The position numbers were made by a program, and so were the translations under genes. 64,000 nucleotides of DNA from assembly GCA_946811185.2 (NCBI GenBank), contig OX328101.1, forward strand, positions 15,298,122-15,362,121. Reading direction: 5' to 3'. The notes below the pieces were generated by a model. It did no database searches and was not told the origin of the DNA. It saw only the letters and a list, made by a program, of their open reading frames with translations. Each line of letters begins with the position of its first letter. Positions within the stretch are counted from its first letter, which is position 1. Of this stretch, positions 10,905-22,474 are shown one piece after another. The stretch is from Hippopus hippopus (lineage: Eukaryota; Mollusca; Bivalvia; Cardiida; Cardiidae).

Positions 10905-11510
10905 GACTTATCATACTTTGGACAAGATGACATTTGCATCTCTCACATTTCGTTCATGTTTAATATTTGCACACCTTGCATTTCGTATGCACTACGGAGA
11001 GGGTGGGATCTTTGGAATACTCACAAGATCTCGGACAATATCTAATATTTGCATTCCTCACATGTCGGACATAATGCTGTATTTGCACTGATCATATTTC
11101 GAACAAGATGTAGTATTTGCACTCCTCACATTTCGGGCAAACTTTTTTTTGCATTTCCCAAAGTTAGGACAAGATGTTATATTTGCATTACTTAATTTGG
11201 GACAAGATGTGATATTTTCACCACTCGTATTTGGGAAAAATGTATTTTTTCCTACTCACATTCCAAACAAGATGTAGTATTTGCATTCCTCACACTTCGA
11301 ACAAGTTGTAACATTTGCACTCCCAACATTTCGGACAAGATGTAATACTTGCACTACTCACATTTCGGACAAGATTTCAGACTTGCAGTATGTGATATTT
11401 GCAGGACCCACATTTTGCGCAAAATGTTATATTTACACTACTTAAATTTCCTACAAGATTCACATACTGTGTAATATTTGCACAAGTCGTATTTTGGACA
11501 TGAACTCACG
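10905..11510. repeat. Degenerate minisatellite of about 36-40-bp units
   Basis: About 15 loose copies of a unit like cacatttcggacaagatgta followed by atatttgcact. It ends about 230 bp upstream of lin-28 exon A. Confidence 0.7.
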
Positions 11511-11737
11511 TTACGGAGATGTAATATATCTCGTTATCATTCAGGTAACATGTAATTTTACAGTTCATTTGTTATGTAATAGCACTACCCTTTTCTTCAC
11601 ATTTTCAGAGATGTAATAATTGTACAACTTTTTTTGCTGACCGTTCAAAGAAGATGTTACACCAGTAGTCGTAGTTTTGTTTTACTCTAAACTTCATGTT
11701 TAGATCAGATTCATTGAATGTACAACTCTCATTTCAG

Positions 11738-11838
11738 GCGGAGGCCGGCGGAAAGGGAAATGTAAATGGTTTAATGTTGCAAAGGGCTGGGGTTTTCTAA
11801 CGCCGGACGATGGGGGCCAAGATGTTTTTGTACACCAG
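11738..11838 (+). CDS. lin-28: lin-28 exon A: first half of the cold-shock domain
   Basis: The exon is 101 bp, bounded by a ctctcatttcag acceptor and a CAG/gtaagg donor. It starts with the last two bases (GC) of a codon split by the upstream intron, then reads 33 full codons: a basic start ([16 protein letters not shown]), then [17 protein letters not shown]. The RNP1-like segment KGWGFLTP and the RNP2 segment DVFVHQ are the single-stranded RNA-binding face of the cold-shock fold. [16 protein letters not shown] is close to the protostome LIN-28 consensus, and the loop between RNP1 and RNP2 is short (PDDGGQ) as in insects rather than long as in vertebrates. The donor is phase 0. A D-type mobile element begins 120 bp downstream of the donor. 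No start codon is present in the exon. Confidence 0.95.
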
Positions 11839-11958
11839 GTAAGGAAATTTTATGAATATCGTTATTAATCATTATAAAGAAAATTGTCGTTAATTTGTCG
11901 GTTTCGTTGGCATTTGTGCCACACTTTGCATTTCAATGTTCATTTTAGTAGCATTTTT

Positions 11959-13436
11959 AGCTGCACTGGCCGGTGCCCAGCGAACTTTTGTCATGTCCTG
12001 GTGTCTGTTGTGCGTCTGTGCGTGCGTTAACTTTTATTTCAAACATCTTCTTCTCTGAGACTATCAATCCAGGTTTGACCAAACTTCATAGAAATGATCC
12101 TGCCATAGCCCTCTTCAGAATTCTTCAGAGAATTTGATTCTAATAAAAACTTTGGTAGCCATGTCCACAAAACTGAAAAATATTGAAAATCTTTCAAAAT
12201 ATTTTTGTCCGAAACCTTTAGGCCAAGGGCTACCGAATTTGGTATGTAAATTCATCAAGTGGACCTCTATCAGATTTCTTCAAAATGCCTTGGGTCAAAA
12301 TTGGCTCCGCCCGGGAAGGGGTGGGAGCACAAATTTATATTGGCTTATGTAGTGAAAACTTTAAAATCTTCCTGTTCCTATCCATACGGCATAGGGCTAC
12401 CGAATTTGGCATTTAGCTTTATCTTCTGGACCTAATCAGGTTGATCAAATGATAGCTCTGTGGTCAATACTGGCCCCACCCCAGGGGTCACACGTTTAAC
12501 ATGGGCTTATGTAGTGAAAACTTCAAAAAGATCGTTTTGTTCTTAACCGTAAGGCCAAATGCTACCGAATTTTTCATGCAGCTTCATTGAGTACCTACCA
12601 AGGTTGTCTTAATCACAGCCCTTGGGTCATAATTGGCCCCATCCTGGGAGTCAAAGATTTTTACATGGGCTTACACACTGAAAACTAAAAAAAATCTTCT
12701 GGTTCCTTACCGTAAGATTTAGTTTTATCAAAACTTGCATGTAGTTTTATCGAGTTCGCCTGTAGCAAGATTTAGTATAGTACTGGAGTAAGCCCGGGGC
12801 TAACACGGTTTACAAAGGCGTATATAGTGAGAATTCTAAAAGTCTTCCAGAAGTACATAAAGTCAATATGATTAAAGTCTATATGTATATATTGATCAAG
12901 AGAAATAACTCCTGTTCACTTATAACAGATATACATAGTTTGTTACCATTTACCTTCCTTGATTATCAAACTGAACTATTACGTGATTGGTGTTGGGTAT
13001 TCATTTTTTTTTATTAGAAAATGTTCAGCTTCAGTGAGAGTGATTTATTTTGACGTTTATTGTTATGCTCAGATGATATTTTATGAAGTAACGTTTCATT
13101 CAGGTTTTTTTTTTGTCCCAGAACTTTTCCATTCATGCCACTGAAAAAAAAAAAGTTTTCTGCTACTAAAGTTTTGGGACTCTTCTTATCAAAGCACTTC
13201 TTTGTTATAGTTCATTGATATTCATTGTGAAAATACTTGATTAGAGATCTGCTTGTATTGATTGACATCATTTTTGTATTTGAAAAAAAAAATGACTTGG
13301 GGAGGCTATTTTCTCTTTGAAAGCTAATCGCCATACAGACTTCTCATGATTTATATCTCTTTCAATGCCAATTAAACACACGATACATTTCTTGAAAAGC
13401 CAGTGTAGCAATACAGGGCCATCATGGCCCTCTTGT
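11959..13436 (+). mobile_element. D-family element, long form
   Basis: The 5' hairpin is worn (agctgcactggccggtgccc). Tandem units with ctaccgaatttggcatgtag-like and gggtcacacgtttaacatgg-like motifs follow, then a unique 3' segment of about 450 bp, and the 3' end GGGCCATCATGGCCCTCTTG. The 45628 copy shares the 3' segment. It starts 120 bp after the exon A donor. Confidence 0.85.
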
Positions 13437-13611
13437 TTTAGCCATATCGCCTTGGCAAGTCTATATACCCATTTTACGATTCAGTTTCTTTTCCAAGCAC
13501 TTTCCAAATTACATGTACTCTTTCAATCCACCGACTACTTCTGCTTCCCACCTTTACATTGTCGAAACATGGTCAGCAGTGAGAGAGGAAAGAATCCTGT
13601 AGATATGGTTA
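13437..13611 (-). repeat. SINE body, degenerate and headless
   Basis: It follows the D terminus directly with SINE motifs (atatcgccttggcaagt, cattgtcgaaacatggtcag, gaatcctgtagatatgg) as in the copies at 37415 and 20680. The tRNA-like head is unrecognisable. Confidence 0.55.
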
Positions 13612-14519
13612 CCATTAACTCTAGGGAAAAAAAGTTTGATGGAGCTGGGATTTGTTTGGCATGCAAAGACTGAAAGACAGACGCATTAGCGGAAATAGAC
13701 CTAGTATTGTGGTCACATTATTACATTACAAGTGAACAATATTATTTGAGTGCCATATGTGCAGGGTGTAACGAACCTAATTATTTCCAGTGTCCGAACA
13801 CGGTCACAAACATCCAATTGTTTTGGCAGAAGCAATTTCTATTCACATTTTCATCCAGTCTCGGATTATTTCATAGCACATACAAATTAAATCAGCATCT
13901 GTTGGCTATTTTCTCGCAGTATTTTATATGTTAATGCAAAAGTGACACGTTGCCAACTGTTCCATAAATGCACGATCCCGACATAAAAGTGTTTGGACAG
14001 AGAGTTCTATTGACCATTGCAATTTGTTTTGTCCGCGATATATTGATCTTTACGGCACAAGGCGTGACTTGAATGCATATTGCATCTGTGTCATTTAGAA
14101 AGGTTCCGTCACTGTGCCTTCGTCGATAGTCTCTGCGAGAACATCGTCGGTTGATCATTTGAAAAGTGGTACACCAACAGAATACCTCTGAGTGCCGAAG
14201 GCAGGGGTTTGTGTCAAGCATTTATAATGGGGGTTGAAGTAAGTCCCTCGAGAAAAATGTTCGAATTCAAGGTATCCATATAGATGCGATGCTGTTTCAT
14301 TTCAAAGAAATTTAGCTTGTGAAACTCGATCACATTATGATTTGATGCATTTCTGTATTTCAAAGGACGTTATAAGCAATATTATATTCGGTTGAAATGC
14401 GTACCTCCATGGTCATTGGAGAGAATGTAACTGTGCGCTTTGTAAATGGGACATTCCAACAAATACAATGAGACGACCATACAGCAGAACGCGACTGACT
14501 ACTTTATTTGCTCTTGTTG
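13612..14519. other. Unassigned intronic stretch
   Basis: Open frames are short and have no recognisable motif. No repeat copy elsewhere in the window was seen. Confidence 0.4.
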
Positions 14520-14575
14520 AACAGTCTAGCTCAAGATTAGACTGCATGGAACGTAGATCATGATCAGGCTGCGCT
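14520..14575. mobile_element. P2 palindrome remnant
   Basis: agattagactgcatggaacg with gatcatgatcaggctgcgc is a decayed P2 centre. Confidence 0.35.
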
Positions 14576-14894
14576 ATTTTTTTGAGGGATTTCGTTCATA
14601 TTTGCCTTCGAATTTTGCAATTGAACACTTTGCACTCATCATGGATCGTATAATAATGATTAGTCAAATAGAGTTTAAAAAATATAGCAAAAAAAAAAAA
14701 AACGCAATTACTCGTTTTCTGTTCACTTAATCAATGAAATATTTTTTTCATAAATGTGTTACTAGTATTACCTACCTCATGGAGAAAATTCGGGCATTTT
14801 TTTCCCAGAGGTCAGTCAACAGGTTTTGGCCTGCCGAATTTAAAACCATATGTAAAAAAAAAAAGCTGTAAATTGCGAGTTGTCTTTTAAAGGG

Positions 14895-14990
14895 TAGAAA
14901 ACAAAGTACGAAAAGGAGAAAACGCTAGTAACCAGTATTTCCTCTTTTTCCTACAAAGTTTTCGCAAGTTTTGTTTGATAAAGGGTTAAA
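14895..14990 (-). mobile_element. P1 MITE, left arm lost
   Basis: The palindrome is recognisable (cgaaaaggagaaaacgctag / accagtatttcctctttttc) and the end gataaagggttaaa is kept. Confidence 0.65.
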
Positions 14991-16274
14991 TGGTTTCATG
15001 GGTGATATGCTGTATGATGAAAAATATCGGTTTTGCAAAATTAAATGAGTTACTCGAACATAAGAATACCGGCCGGGAGAGGTCGTGATGAGGTGTGTGT
15101 GTGTGGGGGGGGGGGGTTTAATGAGGTAGATGTAACAGCATCTTACAGTGATACAAAAAAGCTAGACATTGGCCTTTTACGGGTTCTTCAGACACAATTC
15201 TTAATTGCATCATGACCTTTTCGGTCTTTTGGTTGACCTCTATTCAGTCCAGCTCATCAAACGGTAGGAGCTTAATGTCCCATTTGGGACGGGTCAGCTG
15301 TGACGAGCTACTTTTTATGCCCATGGAGGTGTTACAAGAATCACCGGACTGACCTTTTAAAAAAGAAAGGTCAAAGGGATTGATGGACGGGCACACAATG
15401 CGTCATTCTTGGTTCTTTCATTCTGAAACCTTTGTAAGGGATCACGTGGTATAGTTTGTGCATTAATTTATGACCTTCTATTCCACCCCAAAACGCGATC
15501 TTTTGGACATAATTGTTCATTATTTGTGAATGTTTATGCTGTCGTTATGTCCGACTTGACGTGCAGCTCCTACTTCCGGTCATATTTTAGCCGTAAATAA
15601 TTTGGTTCATAGGGGCCCAGAAGTCGCAGAACATGTTATTTACGACAAATGCCGTAAATGAAACTAGTATTTATGGTACACAACTGAAAATAAGGAGAAA
15701 GTGAATTATGGTTTCATTACTGCGTGTCAGAACTTTCCGATTCAACTCTGATGAAAACGTATTTGCGTGAAGGAGTAAAATATTCATGGACCTAAATTCT
15801 CCCCTGTATATTTTCTGGAAACAAATATTCTTTGTTTGTTGTTTGTTTAAATGGTGCTTTACGCAGCTTTCAATTCATTCCCTTTCCTCGGTTTGACCAA
15901 TGATAGTTTAGAGCTTAAACTAGAATCAGTTCACGAATGAAATTATTTTCGTACAGGAAAACATTATATAAACAGCAACAGTAATACACTCATATAGTTG
16001 TGGTCTCAATGCCTTATTTAGCCTGTTGTTTAACGCGTTTTCAGATAAAAAGTACACAACAAATGATATTTTTTGAAGTTCACAAGAGTTGTGAATATTG
16101 TTAATCAGAATGACCCAAATGCAGGACCTGAATGCCGGGCTAGTTTAAGACTGCCTAGTGCCTTATTCAAAGTCATTTCACGTGACTACTAGACAGACAT
16201 AGGAAATAGTATCCCCATACCATATTCGACCTCGAAAAAATAGTTCAAATGATAGCAATATATTATACTAATAA
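14991..16274. other. Unassigned intronic stretch with a GT/G tract
   Basis: A tgtgtgtgtgtg run leads into poly-G at about 15096-15116. A small inverted pair (gtcccatttgggac) lies near 15278. No exon is recognised. Confidence 0.45.
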
Positions 16275-16402
16275 GGATAGAAAACGTTGTGGGAAAAAGA
16301 TAAAATGCAGGTTACCAAAATTGTCTCTTTTTTTTCAACTTTATTTTCAGATGCCTTCTGCTTCAGGGTCGTTAAAACATGTGTTTGGCAAAGGGTAAAT
16401 TG
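16275..16402 (-). mobile_element. P1 MITE, partial
   Basis: gtgggaaaaagataaaatgc, then ttcagggtcgttaaaacatg and ggcaaagggtaaa. Confidence 0.6.
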
Positions 16403-16424
16403 ACTAATTGCCTTTTTAGATATA

Positions 16425-16506
16425 TTTCGGACGTTTTGTGCAGTCTGATCGTGATTTACTCTGTGCAAAAAATTGCGTTGAGACACGCTTATCAGCCTTT
16501 GGGTTA
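16425..16506 (+). mobile_element. P2 MITE, right half
   Basis: It starts within the palindrome (cagtctgatcgtgatttac) and ends cagcctttgggttaa, abutting a full P2. Confidence 0.65.
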
Positions 16507-16717
16507 AACCTTAGACTGCTAAATAAATGAAACGAAAATTTCAACTCAATCCTTAAAAAACCCAAATATTGCGGTTTCAAATTTGATTTCGCTCAAAGGG
16601 AAATACCGTGTCGGACAGTGTAGATCAAAGATCAGACTGCACGTTTTGTGCAGTCTGATCCTGATCTACTCTGTCCGCAAAAAGCGGCTCGAGTCGCGCT
16701 TAGAAGCCTAAGGGTTG
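16503..16717 (+). mobile_element. P2 MITE, nearly complete
   Basis: It runs from gttaaaccttagactgct to agcctaagggttga, with the central inverted pair gatcagactgcacg / gtgcagtctgatc. Confidence 0.8.
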
Positions 16718-16799
16718 AAAAAGGAGTAATGACAGATCCACACTGACAACCACAGAGTTCAATCTTTACCCCACATTCCCGTTTTTGAATGACTCAGAA

Positions 16800-16990
16800 T
16801 AATGAGGCTCTTGAAAATATTGTAAGGAAAGCATAAAATGCTGATAACCATCATTTTCTCTTTTTTCTACAATGTTTTTTTTAGCATTTCATGGCCATAT
16901 CCAATAATTTGCACCACGTCTAATCTGTGCTTCGCAAATGTTCCAAGTTTAAACAAGTTTTAAAGTTTGTCATCTCGTAAAGAGATGTAT
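16800..16990 (+). mobile_element. P1 MITE, degenerate
   Basis: gctcttgaaaatattgtaag, gataaccatcattttctct and a worn right arm ending gtttgtcatctcgtaaagag. Confidence 0.55.
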
Positions 16991-17029
16991 TCATTAAAAA
17001 AAAAAAAGCTATTCTTGACATAGAGTTAA

Positions 17030-17240
17030 CTCTTTCAATACTACAGAAGACTCCAGAAACTTCTGTGGACAGTGTAGATCAAGATCAGACAGCACAGAAC
17101 GTGCAGTCTGATCTCTGGTCTGCACTGTCCACTGCTTTACTCTAGGTTATGACTGAACTGTGTCTTCATCTTGCAGAGGCAATGTATTTGTAGCCTTTGA
17201 GAAAATGTAATTTATTTATTCAGTTATGAAAGAGTTAAGG
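17030..17240. mobile_element. P2-like MITE
   Basis: The centre ggacagtgtagatcaagatc / gcagtctgatctctggtctg is clear, flanked by ttaactctttcaata and gaaagagttaagg, so the ends are variants of TTAA...TTAA. Confidence 0.6.
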
Positions 17241-17344
17241 GGCAATTTTTTTACTTACTAGCTCATAAATGAATTAACACACTTTTGAGGAGGGACGTGA
17301 TTTATATTAGTATAGAAAGTTTTAGGGGAACGATTTGGGGTTTT

Positions 17345-17547
17345 TAACCCTTTACCGCTCAATGCCGACTTTTAACGACAGTTGGAAAGAAGCCCTTAGA
17401 AAACATTGTGGGAAAAGGAGAAAATGCTGGTAACCAGCATTTTCTCCTTTTCCCACAATGTTTTCTACCCTATCAAAGAAAAATTGACCATTTCAGCTAA
17501 ATCGAAATTGTCGTGTGCTAAAATCTTGTCTTCTGGTAAAGAGTTAG
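17345..17547 (+). mobile_element. P1 MITE with a perfect 65-bp central palindrome
   Basis: This copy defines P1. It starts TAACCCTTTACCGCTCAATG, then acgacagttggaaagaagcc, and ends cttctggtaaagagtta. The centre (17400-17464) is a perfect inverted repeat with 32-bp arms (core AAAATGCTGGT-A-ACCAGCATTTT). P1 elements are about 200-240 bp, have TTAA-containing ends and no coding capacity, and so fit a MITE. The TTAA duplication seen at 56756 points to the piggyBac superfamily, by inference. Confidence 0.85.
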
Positions 17548-17694
17548 GGAGGAAAAAAATGTGAACTGCGTCTTGTAATAGAAACCACCTGTACTACTTA
17601 TACTGTACAAATATATTGAAGGCGCGCGCGACTGTACTTATCTTTCTGCAACCAACAGCTTTTTGAACCCCTTTCAGCGCCATGGGCGAAAGCA

Positions 17695-17800
17695 GAGTCT
17701 GTTTAAAACGGCATCGATCAAGATTAGATTGCAAAGACTTTGCAGTGTGATCTTGAATCTATACCGTCCGCTCATTAAGTCAAGCCTCTAGGATAAAAAT
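17695..17800. mobile_element. P2 palindrome remnant
   Basis: gatcaagattagattgcaaa and tttgcagtgtgatcttgaat pair imperfectly, followed by accgtccgctc. Confidence 0.5.
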
Positions 17801-17924
17801 GTGTCTGAAATTCAGCGGATTGTAAACGGCTTCGTACAACAATAAACACACATTCTCTTTCCATTCCATAAGCCCTGTCGAATGAGTACATCTACTTGTT
17901 TATATATATTACAGTCCAAAAAGA

Positions 17925-18240
17925 GGCCAAAAATCAATGCAGGTGTTAAAATACATTTAAACTTAAATCATACCATTTAGAAGTATGGAACATATTGTGA
18001 AGATGACAATCTGTTAATGTGTGGTCGGTCCAAGTATTAGTCGCGTGCAGAAAAAATGAATTTTAAAATTAGGCAAAAAGTAAATTAAAGAAACAGTGAC
18101 CTGGCAGGTTCTGAATTTAATTTCTCTGCCAGCGATTGACAATGAGAACGACCATACAAAAGGAGACTGTCATCTTCACAATAATTTCCATACTTGTAAA
18201 TAAATAATAACCATTTGAATGCATTTTGACATCATCTTTG
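17925..18240. mobile_element. P4 fold-back MITE
   Basis: The two arms are inverted: caatgcaggtgttaaaatac, atcataccatttagaagtat and gtgaagatgacaatctgtta on the left are mirrored on the right, ending gcattttgacatcatc. The interior is AT-rich. A second full copy lies at 36600. Confidence 0.75.
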
Positions 18241-18479
18241 TTGACTGTTGACTACTATTCTTAGGAATATAGAGACACAATCTTTTTTTTTTGTACAGTA
18301 TAGTTGTGGGTTACCCCACTGGTAAATGCATTCATGAATGGAATTCTTCGCACCATGTGTGTATTTAAAGAAAATTGTATGTTTCCGACCTTACCTATTC
18401 CCTCCCTTATCTTGTTGAGTTTGAAATGCGCGGTCTTATAGCACTTCTCCTTCTGTTCGCTACCACGGATGTTGTTTTT

Positions 18480-18552
18480 TTTGCGGAGAGTGTAGCGCAA
18501 GATCAGCCTGCACATAAATGCAATCTGATCTTGCTTCACGCTCTCCGCTGCT
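18480..18552. mobile_element. P2 palindrome remnant
   Basis: gcggagagtgtagcgcaaga and atcttgcttcacgctctccgc form the P2-type stem with compensated changes. Confidence 0.55.
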
Positions 18553-18625
18553 CTACCGATAGTTTCGGTCATATGAAGCGATTACCATGTAAATTGACTT
18601 AACGATTTTTTTATTGTCAATTTTT

Positions 18626-19812
18626 AGCTCTACTGGCTGAAAGCCAGCAGAGCTTATGTCATGGCGTGGTTTCCGTCGCCCGTCTGTCCGTCCGTCCGTC
18701 CGTCCGTTTGTCTTTTTCTTGATTACGCGATAAAGTCTTCATTTGAGATCAGATTTTCGTGAAACTTGCACAGTTTGTTTATCTTATCAATAGCTTCAAC
18801 CCTATTGATTTTGAAAAAAATCCAACAAACAGTATGGGAAAAGTAGCCATTTCATGTTGAAAATTTCCATTTCTTGTTTACGCGATAAAGTCTTCATTTG
18901 TAGTCAGATTTTCATGAAACTTGCACAGTTTCTCTATCTCATCAATAGCTTCAACTCAATCGATTTTTAAAGAAATCCAACAAACATTATGGGAAAAGTA
19001 GCCATTTCAAGTTGAAAATTTCCATTTCTTGTTTACACGATAAAGTCTGCATTTGTGATCAGATTTCTGTGAAACTTGCACGGTTTGTTTATCTTATCAA
19101 TAGCTTTAACCCTATCGATTTTGAAAAAAATCCAACTATTAATGTGGGAAAAGTAGCCATTTCAAGTTGAAAATTTCCATTTCTTGTTACGTGATAAAGT
19201 CTGCATTTGTAATCAGATTTTTGTGAAACTTTCACAGTTTGTTTATCTCATCAATAGCTTCAACCCTATTGATTTTGAAAAATATTCAACAATCAGTATG
19301 GAAAAAGTAGCCATTTAAAGTTAAAAATTTCCATTTCTTGTTTACGCGATGAAGTCAGCATTTGTGGTTGGATTATCATGAAACTTGCACAGTTGCTTTG
19401 TATCATAAACACCTTGAACCATATTGATTTTGAAAAAAAAAAAACTGACAATCAGTATGGGTAAAGTAGTCATTTAATGTTGAAAATTTCCATTTCTTGT
19501 TTAGGCAATGAAGTCCACAGTGTTGATCCAAATCTTGTGAAACTTGCAATGATTATTTGATTCATCAAGGGATTAATCTCTATTAAAAGTAAAGAAAATC
19601 TAGTAAACCGTTCAGGAAAAGCAGCCATTTGATGACTTAGTATCGTTTACTCAACAAAGTCTACATTATTAGTCACATTTCTTTGAACTTTGCTAGTTTT
19701 GTGTTTTTTGTCTTTTTTCTTTTTGCATCATGAATTCATATGTATGCTAGCAAAAAATCAAAATCACTGCCAGGCCAGTAGAACGATTTCAGGCCCTCAA
19801 GGGCCTCTAGTT
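18626..19812 (+). mobile_element. B-family element, complete
   Basis: The 5' hairpin pairs AGCTCTACTGGC with GCCAGCAGAGCT. A CCGT microsatellite and about six tandem units of 155-170 bp (gaaacttgcacagtttg, tttccatttcttgtttac) follow, then a unique tail with catgaattcat, and the palindrome AGGCCCTCAAGGGCCT plus CTAG at the 3' end. This intact copy is the empty-site reference for the nested copy at 27564. Confidence 0.9.
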
Positions 19813-19851
19813 TTAATTCGACAGGATAAGGGTAATAGGACAGAACTCCCT

Positions 19852-20092
19852 TTAACCCTTTACCACGCAATCCCGACTTTTAATGACCCTGAGAAAGAAA
19901 GCTTTTGAAAAAAAAAGCTTTTGAAAAGATTATTGTAAAAGGAGAAAATGCTGGTAAACAGCATTTTCCGTGTCCCAAAATATTTTCTCCATTTTCAATG
20001 CAAATCACAGCATTTTAGCCACATTTAGTTTGTCATCTGCAATTGCTTTCAATTTTGTTAAGTCTAAAATTTTGTCGTGTGATAAAAGGTTG
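19852..20092 (+). mobile_element. P1 MITE
   Basis: It runs from TTAACCCTTTACCACGCAAT to gtcgtgtgataaaaggtt. A 17-bp duplication (aagcttttgaaaa) precedes the palindrome, whose right half is worn. Confidence 0.75.
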
Positions 20093-20679
20093 TTCCAGTT
20101 ATTTTCTGGTCTTGCAGCGGACGACTTTTAGTTCATTGTCTGCGCATGTCATATTCTTCGAGGATTCGACCTGTCTGCTATGACGCACCACCCACCCCCG
20201 AATACTTGGGAAAAGTAGGGCTTATACCGAAGCTATTAGCCTATAACCCAAGCATGTAGGGGCTGTTTTAATAAATGGCCGATGCATAAGTTACATGCTA
20301 GCCGATCATAGCTGAAAGAATCGCACCAGGTAGCGTTTTATTGAGTAAACGTTTATTTCATTTTGAAAATCAAAGTAACGGTTGTTGTTTTGAAAAGTAG
20401 AACGGTTCTGTACCCAGAATGCCCAAATTAGATAGATGTGTATTCGTAGAATGCCATCTAGCCGGAGATAATGGATTGGCTTGATTAACCCATGATTGGC
20501 TGAACCATTTGATCCAGCCATTTAGAAATAGTGTTCTTTTGAAATTTAACTATTTGATCAGCTATTCAGAATTTTTCCTTCCTTCGAAATTTGGAAAAGT
20601 TTTCAGAAATATAATTAGAAAGCATTTTAGAATTTTGTTAAGTGCCGGCCCCTCTCTCATTAATTTATCCTCGTTTGAT
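20093..20679. other. Unassigned intronic stretch
   Basis: A short inverted pair (aatggattggc / gattggctgaaccatt) lies at about 20469-20512. Nothing else seen. Confidence 0.35.
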
Positions 20680-20968
20680 GTACTTGTTTGGTGCTTTACG
20701 CCGAAGTCAAAGTTATTTCAGTTATATCGCGGCGGCCAGTGTACCTATCTATGTGTTCCTAGAATATCTTTTACCAGTGCTTTATACAACAATATTTTCA
20801 AGCTGATTCCTGTTTCGTACAGAAACATTGTCGAAACATTGTTCAGCGGTTAGAAACTCGTCGCACTGTCATCAACCCCAGAAAAGAAAATTGCCAAGCA
20901 AGGACTTAAACCAGCGACCCCTGGGTTGCAAGCCCTTTGCGTTACCAACTGAGCCACCGGGCTTGGCG
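20680..20968 (-). repeat. tRNA-derived SINE, full length
   Basis: The head is at the right: reading leftwards, A box tggctcagttgg and B box ggtttaagtcc. The body motifs ttatatcgcggcggccagtg and attgtcgaaacattg recur in the copies at 37415 and 32671. Confidence 0.75.
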
Positions 20969-20970
20969 CT

Positions 20971-21192
20971 TCAACCCTTTACAACACAATTCTGACGTTT
21001 AACGACCCTGAAAAAAAAAAAGGTTTTTGAAAGCATTGTGGGGAAAGGAGAAAATGCTGGTAACCGACATTTTGTTTTCAATCCTATAAATGACAAATTT
21101 CATACTATGAGTAACATTGAATTTGTCATCAAACAATATCTGATGCTTTCAACTTGGACAAGGCTAAAAATTTGTCCCCTGGTTAAGAGTTT
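20971..21192 (+). mobile_element. P1 MITE, right half of the palindrome lost
   Basis: tcaaccctttacaacacaat, gtggggaaaggagaaaatgc, then gctttcaacttggacaaggc and ctggttaagagtt. Confidence 0.7.
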
Positions 21193-21244
21193 ACCTCACC
21201 TGAATACAAAGGGCAGACGAGGAGTAAACAATATGATGACCCAA

Positions 21245-21528
21245 TGTCCGTCATCTGTAGCTCTGTTGCTAGAGCATGTTATCTTTTGAAAGTCGAATCT
21301 AGGGCCACTTTAGGGTGTGGGTTCGATCCCCACGGCTGGTCACTCAAAAAGTCCATCGTCGGAGAAGATAAACCTAAGTCCCGTGTGACGGTGCTATACA
21401 CTGAGCACATTAAAGAACCAGGCATAACTTGGGATGGCTTTCGAACTGTAACTTCTACGATCCCTCGTAACATCAATAACAGTCTTCTGGAGGGCGTTGC
21501 CCATATGGGCAACCGGTGGCAAAGATAA
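21245..21528 (+). repeat. tRNA-derived SINE with a conserved central part
   Basis: Head: A-box-like tagctctgttgctagagc, B box gggttcgatcccc. Then a body with tacactgagcacattaaaga and cataacttgggatggctttc. It reminds me of molluscan V-SINE/RUDI-type elements, but I cannot confirm that. Confidence 0.65.
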
Positions 21529-22083
21529 ACAAAGGAAAATTTATAATATCGGTGCTGGCACGAGTGTAGACACTTTGTAGTTAATAAGTAATAATGTATC
21601 TGTTCCAAGTTTGTCAAATTTGAATCACGTATCAGGGTCTTATTCAACCTTTATCAAACAGTCCCGTATTTTTAAAACCGTGTTGGGAAAAAAAACCCCT
21701 TCGAAAATATTTGTGGAAAATGGGCTCCTTTTCTACTACAACGTTTGATAACTGTAGATGAAAGGCGCTCAGCTAATCAGCCAATTCTTGCTTATATTGC
21801 AAATCTCTTAAGTGTATCTTCCAATTAAAACGCTTGAAAACATTTTCAAGAATGAAGAAACTGTCTTTGCACACGATGGTTTATATTAAAAAAATGTCAA
21901 TCTTCTGGTTGTCATGAGCATTTCAAATTTTAGGAGAAGTTCGAAAGTTGCTAAAAGGTCATTGAGTAGACGCAGCAGACCTGAGCTTCGTCTGTCGTCA
22001 AGTACCTTTTCGTAGAGCTAAGATTTTCTACTGATATACACATGACCGTTGCCAAAACCCGTAGGAGCGCGATCGTGGCTAAT
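21529..22083. other. Unassigned intronic stretch
   Basis: No coding segment or shared repeat recognised. Confidence 0.35.
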
Positions 22084-22312
22084 CCTTATACCTAACAATT
22101 TCGAGTTTGAACGATTCTGAGAATGAAAGGTTTTGAAAACATTGTGGGAAAAGGAGAAAATGCTGGTAACCAGCATTTTCTCCTTTTCCCACAATGTTTA
22201 TTTTCAACCATTTGAAGATAGAAAAAAATCAGTTTACGCCCATGTTTTTTTATCCTCTGCAAGCACTTTCAAATTGAACTGGTCTACAATTTTGTCGCTC
22301 AGTAAAGAGTTA
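22084..22312 (+). mobile_element. P1 MITE with a perfect central palindrome
   Basis: The centre at 22137-22199 is a perfect inverted repeat around ctggtaaccag. The right arm ends gctcagtaaagagtta. The intact stem suggests a young copy. Confidence 0.85.
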
Positions 22313-22474
22313 CCCGTCATTTGATACAAGCTAGTAAGATCGAAGTGCTATATAATGGCTCACATCTGGATCAAAATACACTATAAATTCTATCTACAGA
22401 GTAGGATTATTCTCCGGAACTGACTTATGAGTTGACTAGCGGTTTCAACGTAGATCTAAGTAGCTGTAGGTTAG

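Noticed and set aside
14772..14779. CTACCTCA as a let-7 site
   Set aside because: It is inside lin-28 intron 2 and not in mature mRNA.
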